A stretch of 64,000 bases of DNA from Cellvibrionaceae bacterium 1162T.S.0a.05 (GCA_000964245.1 LANB01000001.1:661501-725500); one strand, 5' to 3'; shown: positions 11,490 through 24,438, counted from the stretch's first letter. Made by a program: numbers and translations. The notes: generated by a model not told the origin, from the letters alone.

Positions 11490-14400
11490 TTACGCAGCAC
11501 GCGCATTGACGCGATCCAACAGGGTAGCCAAATCTGCTGCAATGGGTTTAACCAACACAAAGGATGACAGTAGCGAATCAAATTCGCGTAACAGTCTTTC
11601 ACCCCAGGCGCTGCCTGTTTCTTCAACGAATTCCTCGATAACCGAGCGCAAATGTGCTCGATGCTCAACAACCCGAGGATCATCAAGGGAAATAGCAACA
11701 ACATCCTTATTGTGTTTCATGGCGAATGTTTTCTCTTCGTCGAGAACATAAGCAAACCCACCTGTCATCCCTGCGCCAAAATTGACACCGGTTTTCCCGA
11801 GGACGGTTACCACACCACCTGTCATATATTCACAGCAATGATCGCCGGCACCTTCCACTACAACATGAGCGCCGGAATTTCTAACCCCGCAACGCTCACC
11901 TGCGCGGCCCGCAGCAAATAAACTTCCTCCGGTTGCGCCATACAAGCAGGTATTACCCATAATACTGGTGGTATGAGTTTCGAAAGTGGATTCTTTCGGT
12001 GGTGTTAGAACAATCTTTCCGCCGGCCATGCCCTTACCTACATAATCATTGGCATCACCTTCCAGATAAATATCCAGACCGCCGGCATTCCAGACGCCCA
12101 GACTCTGCCCGGCAACGCCTTTTAAATTGATGCGTAAAGGTGTCGCTGCCATACCCAGGTTGCCGTGGCGTTTTGCAATTTCGCCAGAAATCCGCGCTCC
12201 AATCGAACGATCACAATTGGTAATTCGGAAGTTGAATTCGCCAGCTTTTTTCGCCTCAATATTTGGCAAGACCTCGGCTACCATACGCTCAGCAAGCTCT
12301 CCTTTGTCCCAAGGCTCGTTGCGCTCCACCTGACAGAATTGAGGTTTGCTTTGCAAGTATTCGTCAGTGTGAAAAATCGGGCTTAGATCCAGACGTTTTT
12401 GTTTCTCAGTGCTGCCTTCGATGGCTTCTAACAAATCGACACGCCCTATTAATTCAGCAAGGTTACGCACCCCTAATTTAGCCATCCACTCACGTGTTTC
12501 TTCCGCAACAAACCTGAAGAAATTCATGGCCATCTCAACTGTGCCGATATAGTGATCTTTACGCAGTTTATCTTGCTGCGTTGCGACTCCGGTTGCACAG
12601 TTATTCAGGTGGCAAATTCGTAAATATTTGCAGCCCAACGCCACCATCGGTGCCGTTCCAAAACCAAAACTTTCAGCGCCTAGAATCGCCGCCTTAATAA
12701 CATCCAGACCACTCTTTAAACCGCCGTCAGTTTGAATGCGAACCTTGCCACGCAAATCATTTGCTCGCAGGGTTTGATGTGTTTCCGACAAACCCAACTC
12801 CCAGGGAGAACCCGCATAACGAATAGAAGTTAACGGGCTCGCAGCTGTTCCGCCGTCGTAGCCTGAGATGGTGATCAAGTCGGCGTAAGCTTTAGCCACA
12901 CCCGCTGCAATCGTGCCCACACCTGGCCGCGATACGAGCTTAACGGATACCAAAGCTTGTGGATTGACTTGTTTTAAATCGTAAATCAACTGCGCGAGAT
13001 CTTCGATTGAATAAATATCGTGGTGCGGGGGAGGCGAAATCAGAGTGACACCAGGCACTGAGTACCGTAAGCGTGCAATCAAGTTGTTCACTTTTTTACC
13101 GGGTAACTGACCACCCTCACCAGGCTTCGCGCCTTGTGCGACCTTGATCTGAAGCACTTCTGCATTAACAAGGTAATGCGGCGTAACACCAAAACGCCCT
13201 GATGCTATTTGTTTGATCTTGGACATTTTGACGGTGCCGTAGCGCGCGGGATCTTCACCGCCTTCACCGCTGTTGGATCGACCACCAAGCGTATTCATCG
13301 CTTCCGCCAAGGCTTCGTGGGCCTCGGGACTCAACGCTCCCAGAGACATACCCGCTGAATCGAAACGCGGAATAATACTTGCGATATCTTCCACTTCTTC
13401 CAGCGGAATTTCTGACGTGTTCTCTTTTAATTTTAATAGGTCACGCAACGTTGCTACTGGCCGCTTGTTAACAAGCTCTGAATATTTTTTCCAAACGCTG
13501 TAGTCACCTGTTTGCACGGCAACTTGCAATGTTTGCACAACATCCGGATTAAAGGCGTGATATTCCTGGCCGTGCATGTATTTTAATAAACCGCCAGGCT
13601 GAATATTTTTTCGTTTTTTCCATGCATCCTTCGCGAGTACTTTCTGGTCTGCTTCCAGCAGTGCAAACGTCGCACCCTTGATACGGCTGGCAGTGCCCTC
13701 AAAACAAACATCTATTACTTCTTCCGCCAGACCTACCGCTTCAAAAAGCTGCGCGCCGCGATAAGACGCCACAGTCGAAATACCCATTTTCGATAGAATT
13801 TTTAACAAGCCTTTATTCAAGCCTTTACGATAATTCTTGTAGGCCTGTTGATAATCTATTTGCAGTTCACCCGAGGCGATCAAATCATTAATGATGTGAT
13901 AACTGAGCCAGGGATACACGGCTGTTGCACCGTAGCCAATCAACGCTGCAACATGATGAGAGTCGCGCGCCGTTCCGGTTTCTACCACAATGTTTGCATC
14001 GCAACGCAACCCTTCGCGAGTTAGACGGTGATGCACAGCACCGGTTGCCAACATTGCATGAATTGGTAACAAGCCTTCTTCTATATGCGCATCACTTAGA
14101 ATGACAAGTGTTGTACCAGAACGAACCGCTTTAACAACATTTTCAGTCAGTAATTCGATGGCTTGCTTGAGTTTTATTGTGCTCGAATCGTAGTGCAAGC
14201 TAAACACTTTGTGTTTGTAGTTGTCGCGCTGTAAGTTGCGAATCGCATGAAAGTTTTCGATAGAAAGCACCGGGCTTTTCAAAATAATTCTATCGGCATG
14301 ACCCGCAGTTTCGTCGTATACACTTAGCTCACGCCCCAGACACGTTTCCAGGGACATCACAATCGATTCACGCAAAGGATCGATGGGCGGGTTCGTTACT

Positions 14401-15932
14401 TGTGCAAACTGTTGACGAAAATAATCGTACACACTGCGCTGCTTTGAAGACAGAACTGCCATGGGGGTGTCGTCACCCATTGAGCCGACAGCTTCCTGAC
14501 CATCTTCCGCGAGCGGTCGTATAACTTGATCACGCTCCTCGAAGGAGGCCTGATACATTTTCATCGCTGTGTTAATTTCGTCGTCACTCAAACTATTGAC
14601 GAGTTCGGATTTTTCATGCTCCTGTTCAATACGCGTCGCATGCTCTGCCATCCACTTTTTGTAGGGCTTGCTGGACTTGAACATTTCGTCAATTTCGCGC
14701 GTGTGTTGCAGCAACCCTTTTTGTGTATCCACCGAAAGGATCTGGCCAGGCCCTAATCGCCCCTTTGCCACAACATTTTTTGGCTCGTATTTGTATACCC
14801 CGACTTCCGAGGCAACTGTGATGATGTCGTCATCCGTCATGACCCAGCGCGACGGACGTAAACCATTCCTGTCCAGAGTACACACTGCATAGCGACCATC
14901 GGTTAACACCAAACCCGCAGGGCCATCCCAAGGTTCAATATGCATAGAGTTGTATTCATAAAAAGCTCGCAGGTCTTCATCCATGTGTTCGGCATTTTGC
15001 CAGGCCGGTGGTACTAACATGCGAATCGCTCTGTGTAATTCCATACCGCCAATTTGCAGAAGCTCGAGCATATTATCGAGACTCGATGAATCTGAGCCGG
15101 TACGATTTACAAGGGGAACAATTTCTTCTACTTTCGGAATGAAATCGTTCTGAAATTTTTTGGTACGCGCAACTGACCAGTTACGGTTGCCCATGATGGT
15201 GTTGATTTCACCGTTATGAGCCAACATGCGGAAAGGCTGGGCGAGCGGCCAACGCGGCATGGTATTGGTAGAAAAGCGTTGATGAAAAACGCAGATTGCG
15301 GTTTCTAATCGCGCATCGGCAAGATCAAGATAAAATTTAGGCAAGTCGACTGGCATCATCAAGCCTTTGTACGACAGAACACGAGAACTCAGGCTGGCAA
15401 TATAGAAGCTGCTGTCTTTTGCCAGGCGTATTTCTGCCTTGCGGCGAGCGATATATAGCTTGGCTTCGAGCTGGTTGATGTCAGAGCTATCAAAATTAAT
15501 AAACAAGTGGACAATGCGGGGAAGCGTTTCAAGCGCGATAGGCCCGAGACAAGCGGAGTCGGTTGGGACTTCGCGCCAAAATATCTCTTTTAAACCTTGT
15601 TTAGCGAGCTCTTCCGCAAGAATAGACTTCGCCTGTTCGGCTTTTTTGTCCTGGGTGCTGAGCATTAAAGCGCCTATTGCATAGGCATCGGCCAACTTAA
15701 AGCCCTGCTCATCTGCGATAGCACGAAGGAAGCTATCCGGTTTCTGAATCAGCAATCCACAGCCGTCACCGGTCTTGCCGTCAGCGGCAATTCCTCCACG
15801 GTGAGTCATACAAGTCAGTGCTTCTATACCTGTTTGCAACAACTTGTGGCTCGGCATGCCCTTTAAGTGGGCAATGAGTCCGAAACCGCAGTTATCTTTA
15901 AACTCATCTAACTGATAAAGACCATTATTCAT
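11490..15932 (-). CDS. gltB: glutamate synthase (NADPH) large subunit
   Basis: GltB makes two glutamates from glutamine and 2-oxoglutarate, the main route of ammonia assimilation at low ammonium. The 1480-aa chain has a class II glutamine amidotransferase domain whose predicted catalytic cysteine is C15 ([10 protein letters not shown]), so a short propeptide would be removed. The central and FMN domains follow with [11 protein letters not shown] and [11 protein letters not shown]. The [3Fe-4S] cysteines are in [14 protein letters not shown]-terminal glycine-rich beta-helix ends the chain. The 288-nt gap upstream should hold the promoter; I could not pick a convincing one. Confidence 0.97.
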   Translation of the reverse strand: MNNGLYQLDEFKDNCGFGLIAHLKGMPSHKLLQTGIEALTCMTHRGGIAADGKTGDGCGLLIQKPDSFLRAIADEQGFKLADAYAIGALMLSTQDKKAEQAKSILAEELAKQGLKEIFWREVPTDSACLGPIALETLPRIVHLFINFDSSDINQLEAKLYIARRKAEIRLAKDSSFYIASLSSRVLSYKGLMMPVDLPKFYLDLADARLETAICVFHQRFSTNTMPRWPLAQPFRMLAHNGEINTIMGNRNWSVARTKKFQNDFIPKVEEIVPLVNRTGSDSSSLDNMLELLQIGGMELHRAIRMLVPPAWQNAEHMDEDLRAFYEYNSMHIEPWDGPAGLVLTDGRYAVCTLDRNGLRPSRWVMTDDDIITVASEVGVYKYEPKNVVAKGRLGPGQILSVDTQKGLLQHTREIDEMFKSSKPYKKWMAEHATRIEQEHEKSELVNSLSDDEINTAMKMYQASFEERDQVIRPLAEDGQEAVGSMGDDTPMAVLSSKQRSVYDYFRQQFAQVTNPPIDPLRESIVMSLETCLGRELSVYDETAGHADRIILKSPVLSIENFHAIRNLQRDNYKHKVFSLHYDSSTIKLKQAIELLTENVVKAVRSGTTLVILSDAHIEEGLLPIHAMLATGAVHHRLTREGLRCDANIVVETGTARDSHHVAALIGYGATAVYPWLSYHIINDLIASGELQIDYQQAYKNYRKGLNKGLLKILSKMGISTVASYRGAQLFEAVGLAEEVIDVCFEGTASRIKGATFALLEADQKVLAKDAWKKRKNIQPGGLLKYMHGQEYHAFNPDVVQTLQVAVQTGDYSVWKKYSELVNKRPVATLRDLLKLKENTSEIPLEEVEDIASIIPRFDSAGMSLGALSPEAHEALAEAMNTLGGRSNSGEGGEDPARYGTVKMSKIKQIASGRFGVTPHYLVNAEVLQIKVAQGAKPGEGGQLPGKKVNNLIARLRYSVPGVTLISPPPHHDIYSIEDLAQLIYDLKQVNPQALVSVKLVSRPGVGTIAAGVAKAYADLITISGYDGGTAASPLTSIRYAGSPWELGLSETHQTLRANDLRGKVRIQTDGGLKSGLDVIKAAILGAESFGFGTAPMVALGCKYLRICHLNNCATGVATQQDKLRKDHYIGTVEMAMNFFRFVAEETREWMAKLGVRNLAELIGRVDLLEAIEGSTEKQKRLDLSPIFHTDEYLQSKPQFCQVERNEPWDKGELAERMVAEVLPNIEAKKAGEFNFRITNCDRSIGARISGEIAKRHGNLGMAATPLRINLKGVAGQSLGVWNAGGLDIYLEGDANDYVGKGMAGGKIVLTPPKESTFETHTTSIMGNTCLYGATGGSLFAAGRAGERCGVRNSGAHVVVEGAGDHCCEYMTGGVVTVLGKTGVNFGAGMTGGFAYVLDEEKTFAMKHNKDVVAISLDDPRVVEHRAHLRSVIEEFVEETGSAWGERLLREFDSLLSSFVLVKPIAADLATLLDRVNARAA

Positions 15933-16092
15933 AGGCGTTTCACTTGCTACTTAATCTTGCCAATGTTGGTGATGCAACTTTCTTTCCTGAATTACCCAAC
16001 AAATTGAATCCCCGAAGACTTCTTACGACTCCCCTGACGTCGGGGACTTCTGCAGCTGCATCCTGATTGGGGTTTTTTCATCCGCCATGGAC

Positions 16093-16118
16093 AAAAAAGC
16101 CCCTGAAATTGAGGGGCT
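16093..16118 (-). terminator. intrinsic terminator after damX-like gene
   Basis: Read on the minus strand, a 7-bp stem (AGCCCCT/AGGGGCT) with a 7-nt loop is followed by six T. It lies between the stop of the damX-like gene and gltB and would end the pilMNOPQ-aroKB-damX transcript. Confidence 0.8.
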
Positions 16119-16220
16119 GGGATGTCGTGGGCGCAGAATGTTAACTGCTGACCCCGGTCATGGCAAGGGGAAAATAGTCGGCCTTTACTGCGTGAGGGTG
16201 GGAAATGCTTCTAATTACAG

Positions 16221-17828
16221 CTATCTGCTTCGATTTGCTGCGATCTCGTACTGGATGTCCTTTAGCTGGCGAGGCCAGGGCCCACCTTTCCGTTGATCAG
16301 AAGGTAAACCCTGAATAGCAGCTTGAGCCTCCTGACGGCTTGTAAATATCCCGGTGACAACAACAAACCAGGCCTTTCCCTCGCGCAAGCCCTGATACAA
16401 GTAGAGTTCGTTCTTGTTGGCTTGCGCGCTTATGTACTTTATTAGTGCATCTTTTCGACTGGCTGCAATGATCTGGAGAGTGTATGTGTCCGGGGACTGA
16501 TCCATTAAAAACAGCTCGTTCGCGGTCATTCCTGAAGGTGTTGGCGGCGTCGCGGGAATCAGCCCTTCTTTTTTGGGCGGAATAGACACGGAACTGCTGG
16601 ACTGTATTTTAACCTCGGGAAGGACCTCCGGTTTTTTTACCAATGCTGCTCCCTCTTTTGAAGCATTGTTATCAGGGGCCTCTAACTGCCTCGGTGCACT
16701 TACGGCTTTGTTGTTGGCCTCTTGCGACACGGGAATAGCAGGAAGCGGTTTTGCCTGAGAATCAACAATCACAGCCCCATCCTCTTGCGCCATTTTTTCT
16801 ACAGCCTCCTGTTGCACTATCTCCTTGCCTTTAGCTTCTTCGGCGACGTCATCGGTCGAAGCGGTTCTCTCAGCCTTGTCCACCTTCGGTGTTAACACCG
16901 TCCTTTTTTCTGCTACTCCTCCCTCCGCATTTGCTAACTCAGGCTGTTTTCCCAAGCCTTCTTTTTCTTCACCTGAATCTCTCGCAAAAGCTGCCCAAAG
17001 CAAAACAGCTACCAATACACCGAGAGCCAGCATATGACCTTTGGGAATTTTACTCAGCACATCCAGGGTATCGCTTTTGCTCTCACCTTCTTCATGTGCA
17101 TCCAATGCAAGCCTCAATGCCACGCCGGGCGAGCCCAATGACTGACTCCAGATTTGCTGTACAAGGTTCGCATTGAAGCCGGTGCTGGTGTTCGAAAATT
17201 TTTTCTTCAGGAAGGATGATAATTCGGAGGGGGAGAATAAGGGAATTTCAAAGTCGTAAACCGGTGCATCGATTAAGCCCAGTTCATCAACTCGCTCAAC
17301 CAAACCAGGAGACGCGAAAAATACAAGGTGTAATCCGTAGCCCGGTAAATTGTTTCCTTGTAGAAGGCTTATTACTGCACCCAAACTTTGACTGTCCAGC
17401 AAGTGCGCATCATCCAGAATAAGGACAGCCAACTGTTTATCGTTTACCAATTGTGCCGCGAACTGTCGCAACGTAGCCAGGCTTTCGCCGGCATTGAGTT
17501 GCTGCTCGTCACTGATGCCAAACTCGTGAACGATAGTACCAAGCGTTTCCCCGATATTTTGCTCGACACCACATTTAAGCGAAACCAGAAAAGGAACATC
17601 TTCAAGGCGGGACGATAACTCAGCGGCCATCGCACTCTTGCCTGCGCTGCGCCCTGCCTGAACCACAGGCAAGCCTTCTCCAAATCGCAAAAGATGTTGA
17701 AGCTGCTGCAGCAAACCTTCGCAACCAGGCGTTGCATAGTAATAACGGCTTGGCAATTCTGCTTCTACCAAATCAGCTCCGGGCAATGCAGTATTAGACA
17801 TATTCGAGCACGCAGGAAATGTTTCCAC
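16221..17828 (-). CDS. DamX-like AAA ATPase with SPOR domain
   Basis: The 535-aa protein has an AAA/ExeA-like ATPase domain with a Walker A-like GRSAGKS (about 59-65) and a Walker B LAVLILDDAH (about 133-142). A membrane helix follows at about 264-282, then a Pro/Ala/Glu-rich periplasmic linker. A C-terminal SPOR domain (about 455-530, beginning YTLQIIAAS) binds denuded peptidoglycan at the septum. This is the domain plan and position (downstream of aroKB) of damX and of the Pseudomonas ATPase beside gltB, so a cell-division role is inferred. The start is uncertain: GTG 17828 or ATG 17801, neither with a clear Shine-Dalgarno. Confidence 0.85.
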   Translation of the reverse strand: METFPACSNMSNTALPGADLVEAELPSRYYYATPGCEGLLQQLQHLLRFGEGLPVVQAGRSAGKSAMAAELSSRLEDVPFLVSLKCGVEQNIGETLGTIVHEFGISDEQQLNAGESLATLRQFAAQLVNDKQLAVLILDDAHLLDSQSLGAVISLLQGNNLPGYGLHLVFFASPGLVERVDELGLIDAPVYDFEIPLFSPSELSSFLKKKFSNTSTGFNANLVQQIWSQSLGSPGVALRLALDAHEEGESKSDTLDVLSKIPKGHMLALGVLVAVLLWAAFARDSGEEKEGLGKQPELANAEGGVAEKRTVLTPKVDKAERTASTDDVAEEAKGKEIVQQEAVEKMAQEDGAVIVDSQAKPLPAIPVSQEANNKAVSAPRQLEAPDNNASKEGAALVKKPEVLPEVKIQSSSSVSIPPKKEGLIPATPPTPSGMTANELFLMDQSPDTYTLQIIAASRKDALIKYISAQANKNELYLYQGLREGKAWFVVVTGIFTSRQEAQAAIQGLPSDQRKGGPWPRQLKDIQYEIAANRSR

Positions 17829-17836
17829 TTTTCAGG

Positions 17837-18907
17837 TTAAGGTAAAGTCTCCATCAATGCCTGTCGATCAAATTCCTCCGTGACGACGGCTTGCCCACAA
17901 CCTTTGAGTAATACAAGTCGCAAACTGCCATCAAGTACTTTTTTATCGACACTCATGTATTTCAGGAAATCATCCGCCGACATATTACTCGGGGGACAAG
18001 CGGGTAAACCAGCAGCTTCTATTAATTTACGGGATCTATTGACTAGCTTATCATCAATCCAACCTAATTTACGCGACATTTCGCAGGCCATCATCATACC
18101 GGCGCCCACCGCTTCGCCATGAAGCCATACGCCGTAGCCCTGATGCGCTTCTATCGCGTGACCAAAGGTGTGGCCTAAATTCAAAATAGCTCTAACACCC
18201 CCTTCGCGTTCATCCGCTGCCACAACTTTTGCCTTGGTCAAGCAACTTTGTTCAATGGCATACGCAAGAGCTTCTTCATCGCGCTGAACGAGTTTTTCCA
18301 TGTTGTGCTCTAACCACTCAAAAAAAGGCTGGTCAGCAATCAATCCATATTTAATCACTTCAGCAAGGCCAGCCGACAACTCTCGGTCGGGTAAGCTCTT
18401 CAGCACTTCGGTGTCGATAACAACACATTTTGGCTGGTGAAAGGCGCCAATCATATTCTTACCCAAGGCATGATTGACTCCGGTTTTTCCCCCCACTGAT
18501 GAATCAACCTGGGAAAGCAGCGTTGTGGGAACCTGAATAAAATCGACACCTCGCTGATAACTCGCCGCGGCGAAGCCCGTCATATCGCCAATAACACCGC
18601 CTCCGAAAGCTAACAAACACGTTTTGCGGTTATGGCGATTTTGCAGAAGTGCATCAAAGATCAAATTCAGTGTTTCAAGGTTTTTAAATTGTTCACCGTC
18701 TGGCAACACTACGGTATTGAATTTAGCCACCTTCAAGTTCTCTTGCTTGAACCAATCTGCATACATTTCAGCTAGCGTTGTATTGGTCACACACATTAAC
18801 TGAGATGCCGAAAGATAGGGCTCAATAAGTGAGGGATCCTTTAAAAGGCCCTTTCCAATAAATATGGGGTAGCTGCGCTCGCCCAATTCAACAATGAGTT
18901 TTCGCAT
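17837..18907 (-). CDS. aroB: 3-dehydroquinate synthase
   Basis: AroB is the second enzyme of the shikimate pathway; it cyclises DAHP to 3-dehydroquinate with NAD+ and a divalent metal. Typical motifs are [32 protein letters not shown] and [11 protein letters not shown] (metal-binding His). The ATG at 18907 gives [15 protein letters not shown], the usual N-terminus, and 356 aa; a TTG 18 nt upstream is less likely. It sits 39 nt downstream of aroK in the pil-aro operon. Confidence 0.96.
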   Translation of the reverse strand: MRKLIVELGERSYPIFIGKGLLKDPSLIEPYLSASQLMCVTNTTLAEMYADWFKQENLKVAKFNTVVLPDGEQFKNLETLNLIFDALLQNRHNRKTCLLAFGGGVIGDMTGFAAASYQRGVDFIQVPTTLLSQVDSSVGGKTGVNHALGKNMIGAFHQPKCVVIDTEVLKSLPDRELSAGLAEVIKYGLIADQPFFEWLEHNMEKLVQRDEEALAYAIEQSCLTKAKVVAADEREGGVRAILNLGHTFGHAIEAHQGYGVWLHGEAVGAGMMMACEMSRKLGWIDDKLVNRSRKLIEAAGLPACPPSNMSADDFLKYMSVDKKVLDGSLRLVLLKGCGQAVVTEEFDRQALMETLP

Positions 18908-18946
18908 AGAGTTTTGACTGCCCAATTAAGAGCAGGTTTCAGTTAT

Positions 18947-19459
18947 TCAATGATTGGATAGCAAGGTTGCTATTTCTGCGACAACGTTGCGCGGGCTGCG
19001 ATTATCAGTTGTCACGATCGATGTTGCAACTTCACGATAGAGGGGGTCGCGTAAGCGATAGAGTTCTTCAATTTTACTTTTGGGGTCGTCGACTTGTAAA
19101 AGAGGCCGCTTCTTGTCCTTGCTGGTTCGTTCGAGAAGCTGGTCAATGCCTGCTGATAAATAAACAACAAGGGCCTGCCCCTTTAATGCATCACGATTTT
19201 TCTGCTTCATCACGATGCCGCCCCCGGTTGCGATTACGGTGTTCTCGTAATCGAGCACATCGTTGAGAACCGCTGATTCACGTGCTCGAAAACCTTCCTC
19301 GCCTTCAACATCAAAGATCCAGGGAATATCTGCCCCGGTGCGTTCTTCAATTAACGCGTCGGTGTCGACAAAGCTCCAGGAGAGTCGATTGGCTAACATG
19401 CGGCCGATTGTGGATTTGCCGGCCCCCATGGGGCCGACAAGAATGATTCCGGGTGACAC
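18947..19459 (-). CDS. aroK: shikimate kinase
   Basis: AroK phosphorylates shikimate at O3. The 170-aa protein has the P-loop GPMGAGKSTIG, the shikimate-binding DTDALIEERTG, GEEGFRxRE and GGG, and the lid-region motif KKRPLL. The start is a GTG 5 nt after the pilQ stop, giving SPGIILVG. That tight spacing shows it is read from the pil operon. Confidence 0.95.
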   Translation of the reverse strand: MSPGIILVGPMGAGKSTIGRMLANRLSWSFVDTDALIEERTGADIPWIFDVEGEEGFRARESAVLNDVLDYENTVIATGGGIVMKQKNRDALKGQALVVYLSAGIDQLLERTSKDKKRPLLQVDDPKSKIEELYRLRDPLYREVATSIVTTDNRSPRNVVAEIATLLSNH

Positions 19460-19464
19460 TAGGT

Positions 19465-21609
19465 TTATTCAACCAGATTATGGTCCAGAATCCGTGGAGT
19501 GATGAAAAGAAGGATTTCGCGCTTATCTTCCCTTCTCTCCTTATTTTTGAATAAGTTTCCGACAATTGGAATGTCTCCCAATAGCGGGACTTTCGACTCG
19601 GAGTTAACAGAAGTGATGGTGTAAATCCCGCCTAACACTACTGTCTCACCATCTGGTACCAATACCTGTGTTTCAAGCTGAGTGATATCTAATATGGGAA
19701 TTCCACTCGCCAAATCAATTTCGCCAATAGAATCCTGGGTTATCTCCAAATCCATAATTACTCGATCATCGGGAGTAATTTGCGGAGTAACATCCAGTTT
19801 CAGTACAGCCTCCTTGAATGTCGTAGTCGTTCCACCGCTAGCCGACTCTTCCTGATAAGGAATCTCTGTACCAGATTCGATTGATGCCTGCTGCTTGTCA
19901 CCAGTGATCACTTTCGGCTGGCTCACAATTTCCGCGAACCCGGCATTTTCCAATGCACTCAGCTCAAGACCCAGAACAAAATCACTGCCTATTAAACTCG
20001 CTGCAATTGATCCAGTCGGGTTAAAAACGCCCAAATCAACAACTGTCAGGTCATCGGCGTTCATCGTACCGCCGTTAAAGAAGTCGTAAACATTGCCTTC
20101 TGCACTAAAATTACCTTCCTGGTTTGCCGCTCCACCATAAGAGGGGTTACCAAAATTAGCGCCAGCTCCGGCAATTCTAACACCTAACTCTCTCCTGAAA
20201 TCAGTATTTGCAATTACGATGCGTGCTTCAATCATTACCTGTCGAATAGGCACGTCGATCTGGTCAATCAACCTACGAAATTGGACAATTTTTTCTTCGG
20301 TATCAGTCAAGATAATTGAGTTTGTTCGCTCATCAACAATCGCAGATCCTCTCTCCGACAAGATTGAACCGGTTGACACTCGGTCGCTGCCGCGGCCACC
20401 GCCACCGCCACCGCCGCCGCCCATTCCTGAGTCCACAAACAGCCCGAATAGCTCCCGGGCATTGGCATATCGAACCCGGATATATTCTGTCCTTAACGGC
20501 GCCAATTCTTGTAATTGCTTCTTGGTCTCGATCTCTTGCCTTTCTCGCTCGGCTATTTCTGCTGCTGGCCCCACCATCAGGACGTTACCCATTTGACGCT
20601 TATCAAGCCCTTTAGTTTTCAAGACAATATCAAGAGCCTGATCCCATGGGACATTTTCCAAACGCAAGGTGATGCTTCCAGATACAGTGTCACTGGCAAC
20701 CAGGTTCAAATCTGTGAAATCAGCAATGAGCTGCAGCACGGACCGGACTTGTATGTCCTGAAAGTTTAAAGATAACTTTTCTCCAACATATTGAAAGGCC
20801 CGCTCTTTCTCTTCAATTTCTGCAGGAGTCAACGGTTTAACACTAATAACATATTCATTATCGGCCTGATAAGCGAGGTAATCATAATCGCCAGCAGTAT
20901 CAATGGATATCAATGCCGAGTTACCTTCCGTTTGCGCTGAAAGCATTGAAACCGGCGTTGCAAAATCCAAAACATCAAGCTTTCTGCGAAGCTGCTCAGG
21001 CAACCCTGCTCTTAAAAAACGAACTTCAATACCACTAGCCACTTCCTCAACATCAATAGCAATTCCGGGATCAGTGAGCGAAACGATGATTTTCCCCTCA
21101 CCAACTTCACCACGACGAAAATCGATATTCGAAATAGCCGGACCAGCTCCAACATTTGGCCGCGAAAAAGTTTCTTCAGACTGAGAGTAACGAGGCTGGC
21201 TAGCCGCCATTGTCGGTGCAGACGAGCCTGACTCGGCGCCCACTTCAATCACATATTCAACACCTTCAACCCGGCCTTGATACGGTACTGAATTATCGAG
21301 GTTAACGATTATCCTGGTTCTACCACCACCCTCGAGAACAACAGCACTTGAAACCTCGCCAACCGACATACTGTATTTTTTTTCTGACAAACCATTCAAA
21401 ACATCTGCGAAATCAAGAACTATTCTTGCAGGCTGCTCAATTGTGTATCCTTCTGGCAGGGTAGGAACCCCATCAAAACTAAGTCTTATTTCTGCTCGTT
21501 CACCTGGCAATTCTGCGAACTTTATATCCTGAAGGGTGGCCGCGTTGGCAACACCTGTGACTACCGTCAATGCCAGCGCCAATAAGATTTTAAATTTTAT
21601 AGTGAACAT
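19465..21609 (-). CDS. pilQ: type IV pilus secretin PilQ
   Basis: PilQ forms the outer-membrane pore through which type IV pili pass. The 714-aa precursor has a signal peptide ending ANA (about residue 23) and N-terminal AMIN domains that bind peptidoglycan. A secretin N0/STN domain follows (LNFQDIQVRSVLQLIADFT), then an N1 domain and the C-terminal secretin barrel (VPLLGDIPIVGNLFK). A run of nine glycines (about 395-405) lies in the loop between N-domain and barrel. This protein ends the pilMNOPQ set. Confidence 0.95.
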   Translation of the reverse strand: MFTIKFKILLALALTVVTGVANAATLQDIKFAELPGERAEIRLSFDGVPTLPEGYTIEQPARIVLDFADVLNGLSEKKYSMSVGEVSSAVVLEGGGRTRIIVNLDNSVPYQGRVEGVEYVIEVGAESGSSAPTMAASQPRYSQSEETFSRPNVGAGPAISNIDFRRGEVGEGKIIVSLTDPGIAIDVEEVASGIEVRFLRAGLPEQLRRKLDVLDFATPVSMLSAQTEGNSALISIDTAGDYDYLAYQADNEYVISVKPLTPAEIEEKERAFQYVGEKLSLNFQDIQVRSVLQLIADFTDLNLVASDTVSGSITLRLENVPWDQALDIVLKTKGLDKRQMGNVLMVGPAAEIAERERQEIETKKQLQELAPLRTEYIRVRYANARELFGLFVDSGMGGGGGGGGGRGSDRVSTGSILSERGSAIVDERTNSIILTDTEEKIVQFRRLIDQIDVPIRQVMIEARIVIANTDFRRELGVRIAGAGANFGNPSYGGAANQEGNFSAEGNVYDFFNGGTMNADDLTVVDLGVFNPTGSIAASLIGSDFVLGLELSALENAGFAEIVSQPKVITGDKQQASIESGTEIPYQEESASGGTTTTFKEAVLKLDVTPQITPDDRVIMDLEITQDSIGEIDLASGIPILDITQLETQVLVPDGETVVLGGIYTITSVNSESKVPLLGDIPIVGNLFKNKERREDKREILLFITPRILDHNLVE

Positions 21610-21611
21610 GC

Positions 21612-22148
21612 TTATAAATCCTTCTCAGATAGTGAGAGTATTCGCGGTCGCTCCAACCAGGCGCCCAAGCCGTCGGAAACAATTTCCAATAATTCAATTT
21701 GGTTTTCTTTGGTTGCAATAATTCGTCCGTGATTCTTTCCAATGTAATTACCTTGTGTTACCCAGTGAATGCCGCCTACTCCGTCGCGCACCAGCGCCCA
21801 AAGCGTACCACCTTTTTCCAAAGTACCAACCATAGTAATCGCTGTTAAGTCGAAGCCTTCGAGGAACTCTTTCTTACGATTAAAATCAGGCTTAACGTCT
21901 GCCCCGGATCTTCCTTGAGGTCTTCTCATTGCAATGTCAACGGGTGGGTCAAACGGACTTCTTAAAACTGCTGCCGAATAGGTAAATGATTCATATGTAT
22001 TGAATGTGGGCAATGGCTCAATGACACCGGCGGGCTTGGCCTTCACTTCGCGAATATATGATCGCAGGTCATCATCTTTGCCGCCAGAGCAAGCGCCTAC
22101 CAGTACCAACAACAACGTTACAGGAATTAATTTTATAGAAATACGCAT
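21612..22148 (-). CDS. pilP: type IV pilus assembly lipoprotein PilP
   Basis: PilP is an inner-membrane lipoprotein that links the PilMNO platform to the secretin PilQ. The ATG at 22148, one nt after the pilO stop, gives a 178-aa precursor. The lipobox is LVGAC, followed by a proline-containing unstructured stretch and a C-terminal beta domain (ITMVGTLEKGGTLWALV). The open frame extends upstream into pilO, but those residues are not family-like. Confidence 0.92.
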   Translation of the reverse strand: MRISIKLIPVTLLLVLVGACSGGKDDDLRSYIREVKAKPAGVIEPLPTFNTYESFTYSAAVLRSPFDPPVDIAMRRPQGRSGADVKPDFNRKKEFLEGFDLTAITMVGTLEKGGTLWALVRDGVGGIHWVTQGNYIGKNHGRIIATKENQIELLEIVSDGLGAWLERPRILSLSEKDL

Positions 22149-22149
22149 C

Positions 22150-22767
22150 TTAATTATCCTGTGCCCTATAGCGGTATGTTTTCGCCAAGATGTCCATCGT
22201 GAGCATACTGTTACTCGACCCTGCAGACCGAATACTAAAATCATGTAGCGTCACTATTCGAGGCATACCTGCAATACCACTTACGAAAGTTCCAAATTCA
22301 TGATACCCGCCATCAACAACAATTTTTATTGGTAGCTCTACGTAGTATTCTGTGGCTCTCTCGCTTTGGGGAGTAATACTCTTAATTGTTAACCGACTTT
22401 GGACACCTTTCTCATCTATATCATCCAGCAGCCCGGGAACTTCGGTGCTACTAGGCAGCTGCTTCACCAATGCCCCAAACGACTCTTCCATTTCAATCAT
22501 TTGGGCTCGATATCTATCAAGGTTTGCAGCTTCAAACGCTTTTCTTTCAAATGATTGGCGTAAACTTCGTTCTTCGGCCTCTTTTTTCTCCAGAGAGCTA
22601 TTTTTGTCTCGCACAATAAAATAAAAAGCACCGAAAACAATTACCGCAACTGCCATTAACGCAACAAATACCCTTGCTGGAGCAGGCCAGACTCCGATAC
22701 GATCCCAATCAATATCATTGATATCGAAGTCCTGAAGTTGCTCCATTAAACCTTTAAGATCCGCCAT
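22150..22767 (-). CDS. pilO: type IV pilus assembly protein PilO
   Basis: PilO is a bitopic inner-membrane protein that pairs with PilN. The 205-aa chain has a short cytoplasmic end, one membrane helix (about 28-50, VFVALMAVAVIVFGAFYFIV), a charged coiled coil (about 55-105) and a ferredoxin-like periplasmic domain. It sits 2 nt from pilN and 1 nt from pilP, typical of this operon. Confidence 0.93.
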   Translation of the reverse strand: MADLKGLMEQLQDFDINDIDWDRIGVWPAPARVFVALMAVAVIVFGAFYFIVRDKNSSLEKKEAEERSLRQSFERKAFEAANLDRYRAQMIEMEESFGALVKQLPSSTEVPGLLDDIDEKGVQSRLTIKSITPQSERATEYYVELPIKIVVDGGYHEFGTFVSGIAGMPRIVTLHDFSIRSAGSSNSMLTMDILAKTYRYRAQDN

Positions 22768-22769
22768 AT

Positions 22770-23333
22770 CTACGCGCCTCCTTCTTCATTGGAAGGCAAA
22801 ATAAGATTAACCTGCATAGAAAACCGACTGGATTGACCACCATACTTAGGATCAACAGTAACCGATCTTAAATTTGGTTTTTCAAAAAACTCTGATTCAT
22901 TGAGTTTTCTCATAAAATCAGACACACGAGTATTGGTTTCTGCAACACCTTCGATATTCAATACCTTTCCAGACCGACTAAGCGTTAAAACAAAAACCCC
23001 TTCTGGAACTGAGCGTGCAAACTCGTCAAAATACCGAACTATGACCGGGCGAGTACCCTGAAGATCCTGAATAACCTTCATACGCTCGAGCAATTCTCGC
23101 CTTTTCTTTTTTAGTTCCTGAATCTCTTTTACTTGTTTATCAAGAATTGCAATCTCACTACTCAATAAACTATTGCGCGATTGCTGATTTTCAATTGCTT
23201 TGTTTACAGCCTGAATCCAAACAAACGAAATCAACCCAGCAAGAATACACACACCTATTAACTGGGTTACAAATTCTTTCTTTTTCTCCTGCCTGTGCTC
23301 TTCGCGCCAGGGGAGTAGATTTATCTTGGCCAT
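22770..23333 (-). CDS. pilN: type IV pilus assembly protein PilN
   Basis: PilN begins MAKINLLPWREEHRQ. The INLLPWR segment is the conserved cytoplasmic tail that binds PilM. One membrane helix (about 24-44), a coiled coil (about 45-95) and a periplasmic domain make up the 187 aa. It follows pilM after 1 nt. Confidence 0.94.
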   Translation of the reverse strand: MAKINLLPWREEHRQEKKKEFVTQLIGVCILAGLISFVWIQAVNKAIENQQSRNSLLSSEIAILDKQVKEIQELKKKRRELLERMKVIQDLQGTRPVIVRYFDEFARSVPEGVFVLTLSRSGKVLNIEGVAETNTRVSDFMRKLNESEFFEKPNLRSVTVDPKYGGQSSRFSMQVNLILPSNEEGGA

Positions 23334-23334
23334 C

Positions 23335-24423
<1,089 letters not shown>

Positions 24424-24438
24424 TTAGCTGATGTTTAT